From NCBI RefSeq assembly GCF_000196315.1, contig NC_014230.1, forward strand, positions 2,318,501 through 2,382,500: DNA of 64,000 bases, in the 5' to 3' direction. The DNA is from Croceibacter atlanticus HTCC2559 (GTDB taxonomy: Bacteria; Bacteroidota; Bacteroidia; Flavobacteriales; Flavobacteriaceae). The position numbers were made by a program, and so were the translations under genes. The notes under the pieces are model-generated. The model worked only from the letters and a program-made list of their open reading frames with translations. It had not been told where the DNA came from and made no database searches. Every line of letters begins with the position of its first letter. Position 1 is the stretch's first letter. Shown here piece by piece: positions 35,040-45,349 of the stretch.

Positions 35040-36587
35040 ATGCGTATTCTATACACTTTACTCCTATTTTGTTGCATCATATTTTGGAGCTCTTGCAGAA
35101 ATGATTTTGAATTTGAACCAAGTACTGGTCAATTAGAGTTCTCTAAAGACACGGTCTATTTAGATACCGTATTTACTAATATAGGATCTAGTACTTATAA
35201 TTTAAAAGTATACAACCGTAGTGATCAAGATATACGTATTCCTAATGTACAACTTAGTCAAGGAGAAAGTTCTAGTTATCGCCTTAATGTAGATGGTGTT
35301 GCTGGGAAAGTATTTAGAGATGTAGAAATCTTAGCTAATGACAGTATTTTTATTTTTGTAGAAACTACTGCAGATATACAGGAACTTTCTCAAAATGCAT
35401 TAGAATTTTTATATGAAGATGCCATTCTTTTTGATGGTGGAGAAAATACCCAACGTGTAGAGTTAGTAACACTTATTAAGGATGCTGTTTTTCTATTTCC
35501 TGAGCGTGATGCAATGACAGGTGAAGTTGAAACCTTGCAACTAGGTACAGATCCTAATGGCGACCCAATTTTAATTGAAGGATTCTTTTTAGAAGACAAT
35601 GAGTTAACCTTTACCAACGAAAAGCCATACGTAATTTATGGTTTTGCAGCTGTTGGCTCAAACAAGACGTTAACAGTTAATGCTGGTGCACGAGTGCTCT
35701 TTCACGCTAACAGTGGTATTATTGTCGCAGATCAGGGTTCTATGCAGGTTAATGGAGAATTAAGTACAGATCCAGAACTGTTAGAAAACGAGGTTATTTT
35801 TGAAAGTGACCGTTTAGAAACTGCCTATAGCAATATTCCCGGACAATGGAGTACTATTTGGTTAACGGCAGGAAGTACAAACCATAATTTTAATTATACA
35901 ACTATTAAAAATGGTACAGTTGGTTTATTAATGGACTCAAACGATGGCGGTGAAGATCCTACACTAACTATAAGAAACTCACAAATCTATAATTCATCTA
36001 ACATTGGGTTATTATCTAGAACTGGCAGCATTCTTGGAGAAAATCTAGTTATTGCAGAAGCAGGACAAAGTGCTATGGTTTTAGAGTTAGGCGGATCGTA
36101 TGAGTTTAACCACGCCACTTTTGCTAACTATTGGTCACGCAGTTTTAGGCAAACGCCAGCTGTTGTTATTTCTAACACATTTGGAGAAACGCTAGCGGCA
36201 AATTTAGATCAGGCTAATTTTTCTAATTGTATAATTTATGGGCGTAATGATGTAGAGTTTGGGTTCTCTAAAGCAGATGAAGCAGCATTTAACTTCAATT
36301 TTAAAAATTGCTTATTACGAGCAAATGATCCAAATGGAAATTTAGAAGATGATCCTCTGTATAATTTCTCAGATTTGGCATTGTATGAATCTGTTATATT
36401 AAATGAACAGCCTTTATTTTTAGATACAGATACTAATAAACTTCAAATAAGCTTAGAATCTCCAGCAAGCGCTCAAGGTGATCAAGCAACGGCAAATCTG
36501 GTACCTTTAGACCTTATAGGGACTAACAGAACAACAAACCCAGATATAGGTGCTTATGAAACTATTATGTTTCCAGATGAAAATTAA
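35040..36587 (+). CDS. Lipoprotein with predicted right-handed beta-helix
   Basis: A 515-residue lipoprotein (signal MRILYTLLLFCCIIFWSSC). The N-terminal part (about 30-145) is an immunoglobulin-like sandwich with DTVFTNIGSSTYNLKVYN. The C-terminal part carries parallel beta-helix features: KTLTVNAGARVLFHANSGIIV, GSMQVNGELS, WSTIWLTAGSTNHNFNYTTIKNGTVGL and ending NPDIGAYE. This type is common in Bacteroidetes and of unknown role; surface or periplasmic binding of glycans is one possibility. The next gene overlaps its end by 11 bases, so the two are probably co-transcribed. Confidence 0.75.
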   Translation: MRILYTLLLFCCIIFWSSCRNDFEFEPSTGQLEFSKDTVYLDTVFTNIGSSTYNLKVYNRSDQDIRIPNVQLSQGESSSYRLNVDGVAGKVFRDVEILANDSIFIFVETTADIQELSQNALEFLYEDAILFDGGENTQRVELVTLIKDAVFLFPERDAMTGEVETLQLGTDPNGDPILIEGFFLEDNELTFTNEKPYVIYGFAAVGSNKTLTVNAGARVLFHANSGIIVADQGSMQVNGELSTDPELLENEVIFESDRLETAYSNIPGQWSTIWLTAGSTNHNFNYTTIKNGTVGLLMDSNDGGEDPTLTIRNSQIYNSSNIGLLSRTGSILGENLVIAEAGQSAMVLELGGSYEFNHATFANYWSRSFRQTPAVVISNTFGETLAANLDQANFSNCIIYGRNDVEFGFSKADEAAFNFNFKNCLLRANDPNGNLEDDPLYNFSDLALYESVILNEQPLFLDTDTNKLQISLESPASAQGDQATANLVPLDLIGTNRTTNPDIGAYETIMFPDEN

Positions 36588-37038
36588 ATCTATGTTTTTA
36601 ATAAATATTAAACCTTTAGCAATTTTATTAATTGTAAGCTTCTTTTTAAGTAGTTGTAACAGCAGCCCAAATTTAGATGCACTACCATTACTAAATGGCT
36701 ATTGGGAAATTGCTTCTGTTGAAACGGATAAAGGAAAAGAGATTGAATATAAATTTAATGAGACAGTAGATTATTTTGAGCTAACTGCTAAAAATGGCAT
36801 GCGTACCAAGGTTAAGCCTAAACTAGATGGAACCTTTATAAAAACTAATGATGCAGAAGGTTTTACTGCTAAAATGCAAGACGACAAATTGACATTAATT
36901 TATAAGACTACTTGGGATACTTGGTCAGAAACCATTTTGTACCTTAACGACTCAAAATTGGTTACACAAAATGACCAAGGAATAAGATATACTTATAATC
37001 GCTTTAAAGGATACCTAGATAATGTCGAAACGAACTAA
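36577..37038 (+). CDS. Lipocalin-like lipoprotein
   Basis: A 153-residue lipoprotein (signal AILLIVSFFLSSC). The mature part begins LLNGYWEIASVETDKGKEIEYKFNETVDYF, the lipocalin-like G-x-W start, followed by beta strands ending YTYNRFKGYL. The ligand is unknown. Two ATGs are possible, at 36577 (overlapping the previous stop) and 36592; the first is listed because of the overlap pattern. The downstream DUF721 gene overlaps its end by 17 bases. Confidence 0.7.
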   Translation: MKIKSMFLINIKPLAILLIVSFFLSSCNSSPNLDALPLLNGYWEIASVETDKGKEIEYKFNETVDYFELTAKNGMRTKVKPKLDGTFIKTNDAEGFTAKMQDDKLTLIYKTTWDTWSETILYLNDSKLVTQNDQGIRYTYNRFKGYLDNVETN

Positions 37039-37318
37039 TGAACACCTTAGTATTGCAGATGCTCTTAAAGAATTTGTAGACAAGAATAAACTTCAAAAAG
37101 GATTAGACAAAGTACAAGTTCGAGACGTATGGAACGACCAAATGGGACCTGCAATTGCTAAATATACAACCAATATCAAATTAGATAGAGATACTTTATA
37201 TGTACAACTTAGCTCTTCTGTCTTAAGGGAAGAATTGAGTTACGGCAAACAACGTATAATAGATAATTTAAACGAAACACTTGGTAAAACACTTATTACC
37301 AAGCTCATACTAAGATAA
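37022..37318 (+). CDS. DUF721 (DciA-like) protein
   Basis: A 98-residue protein matching the DUF721 family: LSIADALKEFVDKNKLQKGLDKVQVRDVWNDQMGPAIAKYT, then LDRDTLYVQLSSSVLREELSYGKQ. The KH-like DciA domain binds and helps load the replicative helicase in bacteria that lack DnaC, so a role in replication initiation is likely by family. It overlaps the lipocalin-like gene upstream. No terminator follows at once. Confidence 0.85.
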   Translation: MSKRTNEHLSIADALKEFVDKNKLQKGLDKVQVRDVWNDQMGPAIAKYTTNIKLDRDTLYVQLSSSVLREELSYGKQRIIDNLNETLGKTLITKLILR

Positions 37319-37334
37319 CTACCCTTACACCATA

Positions 37335-37376
37335 GATTAAATTTAGTTTATCATTATTTAAACTATAAATTAAATC
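37335..37376. promoter_or_regulatory. Inverted repeat upstream of katG
   Basis: TAGTTTA (37344-37350) and TAAACTA (37359-37365) form a perfect inverted repeat with an 8-nt spacer. Imperfect outer arms (GATTAAATT and TAAATTAAATC) extend it to about 42 bases. It lies about 110 bases before the katG ATG and 20 bases after the DUF721 stop. It may be a regulator site for katG or a weak terminator; there is no T run. Confidence 0.3.
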
Positions 37377-37453
37377 AATAGTACTCTTCTCAATTTATAT
37401 TGAAAATTGATAGTTAAATGTTTAATTTTAGTGACATTTGAACCGTTACTTAA

Positions 37454-39694
<2,241 letters not shown>

Positions 39695-39715
39695 TTAACA
39701 CGTAGTATTATACTT

Positions 39716-39749
39716 AAAAAGGCGATTCCTAATTGAATCGCCTTTTTTT
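39716..39749. terminator. Intrinsic terminator of katG
   Basis: A 13-bp perfect stem (AAAAAGGCGATTC with GAATCGCCTTTTT) and a 6-nt loop with a T run on the plus strand; the A run on the left lets it also end the convergent minus-strand operon. Confidence 0.92.
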
Positions 39750-39756
39750 ATTAGTA

Positions 39757-39948
39757 TCATCTAAATTCAATATCATCTTTCTTACAATACCATTTAGGTG
39801 AGTTTGCATATATAACACAACCACCTAGTTTAATCTTACCTTCATCACTTTCTTTAAAGCCTTTAGGTGTAGGCTTTCCGTAGCTTATTGGTATCACATC
39901 TTTATTTGAGTCGCATTTAGGACAATATTTAGGAGCTCTATAACTCAT
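39757..39948 (-). CDS. Small Cys-rich (zinc-ribbon-like) protein
   Basis: A 63-residue protein with a CxxC (APKYCPKCDSN), a middle GGC and a late WYCKKDD, a plausible zinc ribbon. The ATG at 39946-39948 overlaps the stop of the upstream SMR gene as ATGA, so this start is preferred over a longer one that would run through the exporter gene. I do not recognise a function; co-translation with the exporter is the only clue. Confidence 0.65.
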   Translation of the reverse strand: MSYRAPKYCPKCDSNKDVIPISYGKPTPKGFKESDEGKIKLGGCVIYANSPKWYCKKDDIEFR

Positions 39949-40271
39949 TGAGATACATATTTTAAACCAACAATAGAACTTATTAGTGTAACTATAAAAA
40001 ATAATCTCCAAAACGTGGCTGGTTCTTTAAATACAAAAATCCCTACAAGTACAGTTCCCACTGCACCTATTCCTGTCCAAACTGCATATGCAGTACCTAT
40101 TGGCAGTTCTTGAGTTACTTTTACAAGTAAATACATGCTAATAGCCAAGCAAACTAAAAATCCTGCATACCAATACATACTTTCTGTACCACTAGCCTCT
40201 TTAGCCTTACCAAGACAGGTTGCAAATGCAACTTCAAAACAACCAGCAATTATTAGTAAAATCCAATTCAT
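39945..40271 (-). CDS. Small multidrug resistance (SMR) family exporter
   Basis: A 108-residue, four-helix membrane protein. The essential Glu is in the first helix (LLIIAGCFEVAFATCLGKAKE) and the SMR motif YAVWTGIGAVGTVLVGIFVFKEPATFWR is in the third. The GCFEV start and KAKE resemble the SugE/Gdx branch, which exports guanidinium, rather than EmrE. It works as an antiparallel or dual-topology dimer driven by protons. Start and stop both overlap neighbouring genes by four bases. Confidence 0.92.
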   Translation of the reverse strand: MNWILLIIAGCFEVAFATCLGKAKEASGTESMYWYAGFLVCLAISMYLLVKVTQELPIGTAYAVWTGIGAVGTVLVGIFVFKEPATFWRLFFIVTLISSIVGLKYVSQ

Positions 40272-40762
40272 ATTATTGACCTGTCAAATTCCATTAAATT
40301 GAAAATGGTATTAATAATCGAATCTTTTTCAGCTGAATGCTTTAAGATTATATCCTCACCTTTAGCATTTAAAATAAAAAATGAATTATAGTTAATTTCA
40401 TGATACTGCTGTTTTTTATTAATCTTGTAGGTTTTAGCTTTATAATTATCCCCAGAAACTCCTATAGTATAAGGCTCGTTAGACCACGATAATAATTTAA
40501 TGTTATCCCAAATTAATAAAGGTTTGGAGCGGTTTATACTAACTGAATCATCCCACTTTCCATAAACTTTATACATTTCATGAGATAGGTCTTTTTTAGC
40601 TAGCTTAGGAGGATATCTAATTTCTAACACATTTAAAGTATTACCAGATTTCAGTTTTAATGCAGTAATACCACTTTCATGCAAAACGTAATCTTGATAA
40701 CTTTTACGATTGGCACAAGCCGTTATGAGCAGCCCTATTATTAATAAATATATGTATTTCAT
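40268..40762 (-). CDS. Unrecognised lipoprotein
   Basis: A 164-residue protein with lipoprotein signal (LLIIGLLITAC). The mature part is beta-rich (LKLKSGNTLNVLEIRYPPKL, YEINYNSFFILNAKGEDIIL-like strands) with no known motif. The stop overlaps the SMR start (ATGA), giving a three-gene operon of lipoprotein, exporter and Cys-rich protein. No function can be given. Confidence 0.65.
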   Translation of the reverse strand: MKYIYLLIIGLLITACANRKSYQDYVLHESGITALKLKSGNTLNVLEIRYPPKLAKKDLSHEMYKVYGKWDDSVSINRSKPLLIWDNIKLLSWSNEPYTIGVSGDNYKAKTYKINKKQQYHEINYNSFFILNAKGEDIILKHSAEKDSIINTIFNLMEFDRSII

Positions 40763-40778
40763 AATCCTAATTAAGCAT

Positions 40779-41090
40779 TTATGTCATAAACCAACAATCG
40801 ATGGCATCTGTTAACATATGAAACAATAAACCAATACCTATAATTCTAAAAGGTTTCTTGAAAAATAACAAGATAACATAAATAACCATAGCATAATAGG
40901 TATGAAACCAATGTAAGTCTATGCTACAACGGTTGGCTTCAAAAATTGGTGTTGCCCACAGATGGTCTATATCTACCAACATAGTTGCTAATAAAATAAG
41001 GTAGGCTTTTTTCCACTGGGTTTTACAACATAAAAAGGCAATACCTAATGGTGCAATAAAATGTAATGTATAATGAATTATGGTTTGCAT
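40779..41090 (-). CDS. DUF6122-type small membrane protein
   Basis: A 103-residue protein with about four helices and invariant-looking polar residues: HYTLHFIAPLG, LLATMLVDIDHLWATPIF, RCSIDLHWFHTYYAMVIY, LLFHMLTDAIDCW. The regular His/Asp pairs inside membrane segments (DIDH, HMLTD) resemble membrane metal-dependent hydrolases of the YdjM type, to which I believe DUF6122 is related. Activity is unproven. Confidence 0.7.
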   Translation of the reverse strand: MQTIIHYTLHFIAPLGIAFLCCKTQWKKAYLILLATMLVDIDHLWATPIFEANRCSIDLHWFHTYYAMVIYVILLFFKKPFRIIGIGLLFHMLTDAIDCWFMT

Positions 41091-41103
41091 CTTCTAAATT
41101 AAA

Positions 41104-41313
41104 TCATCTACGTAATTTTTCTTTAAGTGCGTTTATTAAAGCATCTTTCTCTGCAATAACAATTTTTGTGTGTTTTGTATTAAAGAATAAATACAGTAAA
41201 ATACTAACTGAAATTAACGTATTTAAATCATATTCAAAAAAACGTGTTAGTAAATATGATAGTGCAAATATGGCCAAAGTTATATATGTACCTGCTAAAT
41301 AAAAATGTTTCAT
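41104..41313 (-). CDS. Small membrane protein of unknown function
   Basis: A 69-residue protein with two hydrophobic segments (LAGTYITLAIFALSYLL and LISVSILLYLFF) and a charged C-terminal helix (EKDALINALKEKLRR). It lies 13 bases upstream of the DUF6122-type gene on the same strand, so they are probably co-transcribed. No family is recognised. Confidence 0.5.
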   Translation of the reverse strand: MKHFYLAGTYITLAIFALSYLLTRFFEYDLNTLISVSILLYLFFNTKHTKIVIAEKDALINALKEKLRR

Positions 41314-41364
41314 TAATTATAAAATTTAGTAATCTCTAAATATATTTTTATGCCATCACACCAC

Positions 41365-41401
41365 AAAAAAAAGGCTGCCTAAACACTATATTTAGACAGC
41401 C
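41365..41401 (-). terminator. Intrinsic terminator after the glycosyltransferase gene
   Basis: Minus-strand stem GGCTGTCTAAA with TTTAGGCAGCC (7-nt loop, one wobble) followed by eight T. It ends the transcript from 42870. Confidence 0.9.
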
Positions 41402-41427
41402 TCTTACAAATTTTCGAATTAAAATGA

Positions 41428-42870
41428 CTAGGACGACATTGCCACTACTTGTTGTTCCTTAAGTTGTTTTTTTGTTAAGTCTCTAGTTAACCATCCGCTA
41501 CGGCCTGCTGTTGCAATGGCATACGGTGTAATCCAGAATAATGTAAATGCATAAAATACACTGTAAGGATATGCCCAAAATGATTCTGAAATACTATGTT
41601 TTTTAGCAAAGAAAAATGCTTGCATACTTGAGAACACTAAGATACCTGCTAGTGTAGAACACAAGAATAATACTGGATATGTTATAATGAAGAACAGCAT
41701 TAATAATATTGCTGGATATGCCATAGTCATTTTTAACCATTGGTTTAATAACAATATTCTTGTTCCTGTTTTAGCACCATCTCTAAAGTTTGAGAATGCA
41801 AATTTGCTCATTGCTAAATTTTCTCTAACGTTACTTCTTTCCCAACGTATAAACATCTTGTAAAGGTTTTTATAACGTTCTGGAATGTTTGTATATACAT
41901 AAGCCTTACGTTGAAACAACACCTTATAACCTTGCTTTAGGATCATATTTGTCATTGCTCTATCTTCTCCAATTTTAGAAACTTCGCCCATAAAGGTTTG
42001 GCTAATCCAATCTTCCAAGCAATTAAATACAGCTTCTCTTCTATAAGCAGATAATGCGCCAGGTGTACATAAAACAGAACCTAAACGACTTTGAGCAGAT
42101 CTTACAAACTCAAAACTAAATGCAAAACTTACATTTAACATTCTAGGAATTAATGCTTTTTTATTGTTTAGAACCTTCACGTTTCCTGCTACAGCACCAC
42201 AATCTGGATTAACCACAAATGGGCTAGCCATAATACGTAACGTGTCTGTTTTTACTATTGAATCACTATCTACAGTAATAAACACATCTCCAGTTCCTAA
42301 GTTAAAACCTCTGTGTAACGCGTGTCTTTTACCCATATTCTTTGGTTGCTGATATATAGCAACACGGTCGCCCAACTCTGCTTTTGCTTTCTGCATCCAT
42401 TGCCATGTATTATCCTGACTACCATCATCAATTGAAATTAATTGAAGCTTTTCTACTGGATAATCACTGGCCACAAGACTTTTTAAGGTCTTATATACTA
42501 ACTCTCCTTCATTGTATGCTGGTACGATTACAGTACACGTAGGAAGCTCTTCGTCTGATACTGATGCTATTGACTTATATTTTAAATATAATGTGAGAAT
42601 GTATCCTATAAATGCTAGCTTAATTGTTAGGAGTGTAAAACCCATAATCATTATAGCTTGTCCCCAAATTGTATTCATACGGTCTAAATGTACCTCTTCA
42701 AAATAAGGTTGCATTATAAAGAACAATGCTACTGCTCCAAAAAGCAATATAAATGTTCCTGCTAATACTAATGAAGACGATGAGTTGTTTACAAACTTCT
42801 CCACAGGATTAAGGGGTTTAGTTTGCGGTATATTAGGATCTGTTGTTACAGTGTTTATAGAGTGATTCAT
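41428..42870 (-). CDS. Processive family 2 glycosyltransferase (membrane, hyaluronan/PNAG-synthase-like)
   Basis: A 480-residue protein with two N-terminal helices (about 33-55 and 70-95), a GT-A domain and three or four C-terminal helices. Nucleotide-sugar residues appear in VPAYNEGE, ISIDDGSQDNT and TVDSDSIV. The catalytic base is in IGEDRAMTN, and MFIRWERSNVRE stands where the QxxRW motif is expected, as in NodC/hyaluronan synthase-like enzymes. It polymerises and pushes out a beta-linked glycan; which sugar cannot be said. It is a single gene, 16 kb from the polysaccharide block. Confidence 0.88.
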   Translation of the reverse strand: MNHSINTVTTDPNIPQTKPLNPVEKFVNNSSSSLVLAGTFILLFGAVALFFIMQPYFEEVHLDRMNTIWGQAIMIMGFTLLTIKLAFIGYILTLYLKYKSIASVSDEELPTCTVIVPAYNEGELVYKTLKSLVASDYPVEKLQLISIDDGSQDNTWQWMQKAKAELGDRVAIYQQPKNMGKRHALHRGFNLGTGDVFITVDSDSIVKTDTLRIMASPFVVNPDCGAVAGNVKVLNNKKALIPRMLNVSFAFSFEFVRSAQSRLGSVLCTPGALSAYRREAVFNCLEDWISQTFMGEVSKIGEDRAMTNMILKQGYKVLFQRKAYVYTNIPERYKNLYKMFIRWERSNVRENLAMSKFAFSNFRDGAKTGTRILLLNQWLKMTMAYPAILLMLFFIITYPVLFLCSTLAGILVFSSMQAFFFAKKHSISESFWAYPYSVFYAFTLFWITPYAIATAGRSGWLTRDLTKKQLKEQQVVAMSS

Positions 42871-43053
42871 TATGCGTTTATTGTAAATTCTTAATAGTTA
42901 CATATTACTTGGCAACAGTAGTGCCAATTAAGAAAACGCTTAATTACAACAGCTTATAGAAGAGTAGAAATTTGAATGTGTAAAATTATTATACACTTGT
43001 GTATAAAGTGATAGTATTTAAAATGTCTAAGGGCAAAAAATATTCAGAATTTA

Positions 43054-43266
43054 TTAAGCTTTAGACTTATGCTTTAAATTAAAGTATGACATAAATGAAG
43101 AGAAAATTCCAAAACATATAAAGTTGTAAATGATATAAGTAACATCTATATCATCGTAAGATAAAAATTCAAAACCAGCCATTCCTAATGCATAAATAAA
43201 TCCGCCAACTAAACCAGAAATAAGTATTGTTTTATAGTGCTTTTTAAAAACTTCTTTTAAACTCAT
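43054..43266 (-). CDS. Small two-helix membrane protein of unknown function
   Basis: A 70-residue protein with a basic start (MSLKEVFKKHYKT) and two membrane segments (LISGLVGGFIYALGMAGFEFL and VTYIIYNFICFGIFSSFMSYF). It follows thiD by nine bases, possibly as the last gene of the thiamine salvage operon, but nothing in it points to thiamine. The 183 bases between it and the glycosyltransferase gene hold nothing recognisable. Confidence 0.55.
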   Translation of the reverse strand: MSLKEVFKKHYKTILISGLVGGFIYALGMAGFEFLSYDDIDVTYIIYNFICFGIFSSFMSYFNLKHKSKA

Positions 43267-43275
43267 AATTTAGTT

Positions 43276-44085
43276 TTACAAATTAAAGTGGTTTATAGGT
43301 CCACGGCCTTCTCCTAACTGTTTATTGCTGCCATTAAAAATTGCTGTGTTTACATAATTACAGCCTTTAATAACGGCAGACTCTAAAGACTCTCCTAAAC
43401 TTAGGAAAGCAGCAATACTAGATGACAGGCTACAACCTGTGCCGTGAGTATGATCTGTTTTAATTTTAGGGTTTATTATAGTGACAATAGTATCATCTTC
43501 TACAATATAGAGAATATCCTGAACATGGTTATTTGTAGTACTAACGTGACCACCTTTTAATAAAACAGAAACTGAATAAAGCTTACCTATTTCTTTAGCA
43601 GCTTTAGATAACGTATTGGTAGAGATTTTTTTACCTAGTAAAATTTCCGCTTCTGGAATGTTAGGTGTAATTAGTGTAGCCTTTGGTAAAAATGCCTTTA
43701 GTCTAGCTATAGCTCCATCTGTAATTAAAGCATCACCAGATGTGGCGACCATTACAGGATCTAAAACAATATGCTTTGCGTTATATTCTACTAATTTTTC
43801 TTCCACTATCTGAATAACTTCTGCAGAGTGTAGCATTCCTATTTTTATAGCACCAAAAGAAATATCACTTAACACAGCATCTAGTTGATGTGCAATATGT
43901 GCTATTGGTATTGCATGAATATCTATCACACCTTTAGTATTCTGTGCAGTAGTTGCAGTTATAACAGATGCTGCAAAAGCACCACAAGCACTAATACTCT
44001 TTATGTCTGCTTGTATGCCTGCACAACCGCCAGAATCGCTTCCAGCAATAGTTAGTACACTTTTGTAAGACGTTATATTTTCCAT
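43276..44085 (-). CDS. thiD: Hydroxymethylpyrimidine (phosphate) kinase
   Basis: A 269-residue ThiD: TIAGSDSGGCAGIQADIKSISACG at the N-terminus, LDPVMVATSGDAL, TPNIPEAEILLG and the anion hole TDHTHGTGCSLSSSIAAFL. It phosphorylates HMP and HMP-P for thiamine formation. It overlaps tenA by 13 bases and is the fourth gene in the order thiM, thiE, tenA, thiD. Confidence 0.96.
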   Translation of the reverse strand: MENITSYKSVLTIAGSDSGGCAGIQADIKSISACGAFAASVITATTAQNTKGVIDIHAIPIAHIAHQLDAVLSDISFGAIKIGMLHSAEVIQIVEEKLVEYNAKHIVLDPVMVATSGDALITDGAIARLKAFLPKATLITPNIPEAEILLGKKISTNTLSKAAKEIGKLYSVSVLLKGGHVSTTNNHVQDILYIVEDDTIVTIINPKIKTDHTHGTGCSLSSSIAAFLSLGESLESAVIKGCNYVNTAIFNGSNKQLGEGRGPINHFNL

Positions 44086-44726
44086 TGCTCTTTATTATAG
44101 GCACTATCCCAGAACATCCATTCTAATTGAGAAGCTTTTCTAAATGCAGTATTCATTCTTAGGAGTGTTTTGTCATTTGCATCTTCAGCATACATATTGG
44201 TAATATCAATAGCATGATTTACTGATGTTGCAAAATCTTCACCTCCATATGTATTAATCCAATCTTGGTATGGGTTATCCTCTTTGTTGGTTTGGTTTTT
44301 AAGAATGTAATCTCCTATTTCCTTATAAATTGTAAAACATGGTAACACTGCCGCTAAACCTTCTTCGACAGATTGATTGCAAACTACACGAGATAAGTAA
44401 CTAGTATACAACTCACACGTAGGAGATGGCTCTGCTATAACAGTATGGTTTTTAAGAAAGGTTTGGTGTAAAGCATTTTCAACTTCTATAATACCTGATG
44501 CTGCATTTATGAAAAATTGAGTTTCGGAGCTTTCTGTACATTTTACACCAACTTGTGTAAGTATCTTTTTATATTCAGAAAGGTACAAGGCATCTTGTTC
44601 TATATAAAATTGAAAAACATCTTTTGGTAAAGTACCATCCATAAGCTGAGTAATAAACTCTTGTGATTTTATAGATTCTAATATAGATTCTGTTTGCTTT
44701 CGTACTGTATTAAACCAGTTTATCAT
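44073..44726 (-). CDS. tenA: Thiaminase II (aminopyrimidine aminohydrolase)
   Basis: A 217-residue TenA: the nucleophilic Cys is in VLPCFTIYKEIGDYI, and QFYIEQDALYLSEYKKIL plus the final LEWMFWDSAYNKEQW are family blocks. It frees HMP from degraded thiamine pieces, which ThiD then phosphorylates. The start overlaps the thiE stop by four bases. Its presence shows the operon is built for salvage. Confidence 0.95.
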   Translation of the reverse strand: MINWFNTVRKQTESILESIKSQEFITQLMDGTLPKDVFQFYIEQDALYLSEYKKILTQVGVKCTESSETQFFINAASGIIEVENALHQTFLKNHTVIAEPSPTCELYTSYLSRVVCNQSVEEGLAAVLPCFTIYKEIGDYILKNQTNKEDNPYQDWINTYGGEDFATSVNHAIDITNMYAEDANDKTLLRMNTAFRKASQLEWMFWDSAYNKEQWKI

Positions 44727-45349
44727 ACTTTAGTTTTTAATGTTTTTGTTGCTATTTCAGGGTTTTCAGCTTTAGATATTGCAGACACTACGGCAATACC
44801 AGTAGCGCCATTTTTAATTATCTCGGTAGCATTGTATATATGTATTCCTCCTATACAAACTATAGGTTTTTTATAAACTTCACAAATTTTAATAAGTCCT
44901 GCAATTCCTAAAGGAGCGTCTAAATCTCTTGTTTTTGTCTGTGTAGCAAAAATTGGAGATACACCTATATAATCTATTTCACTAGCTGTTTGAGCTTGTA
45001 TTGCTTGAGAGACATTACTTACAGAAAGACCTATAATTTTTGTACTTCCCAACAAGTTTCGTGCTACCTTAAAGGGCATGTCTGTTTGTCCCAAGTGAAC
45101 TCCATCTGCATTTACAGCGAGAGCAATATCTACACGATCGTTAATGATTAACGGCACTTTATAAATTTCACATAGAGATTTAGCTTGTAAAGCTCTGTTG
45201 TAAAACGTCTTTGTGTCGCAAGTTTTTTCTCTTAATTGAATACATGAAGCACCACCAATTAAAGCTGCTTCTAAAATCTCGAAAAATTTAATGTCATTTG
45301 TAATGCTATCATCTGTTACATACATTAATGACAGGGTAGCATTATTCAT
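44723..45349 (-). CDS. thiE: Thiamine phosphate synthase
   Basis: A 208-residue ThiE barrel: GGASCIQLREKTCDTKTFYN, LIINDRVDIALAVNADGVHLGQTDMP, IIGLSVSN, DYIGVSPIFATQTK and CIGGIHIYNATEIIKNGATGIAVVSAI. It joins HMP-PP with thiazole phosphate to make thiamine phosphate. Overlaps thiM by eight bases and tenA by four. Confidence 0.97.
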   Translation of the reverse strand: MNNATLSLMYVTDDSITNDIKFFEILEAALIGGASCIQLREKTCDTKTFYNRALQAKSLCEIYKVPLIINDRVDIALAVNADGVHLGQTDMPFKVARNLLGSTKIIGLSVSNVSQAIQAQTASEIDYIGVSPIFATQTKTRDLDAPLGIAGLIKICEVYKKPIVCIGGIHIYNATEIIKNGATGIAVVSAISKAENPEIATKTLKTKV

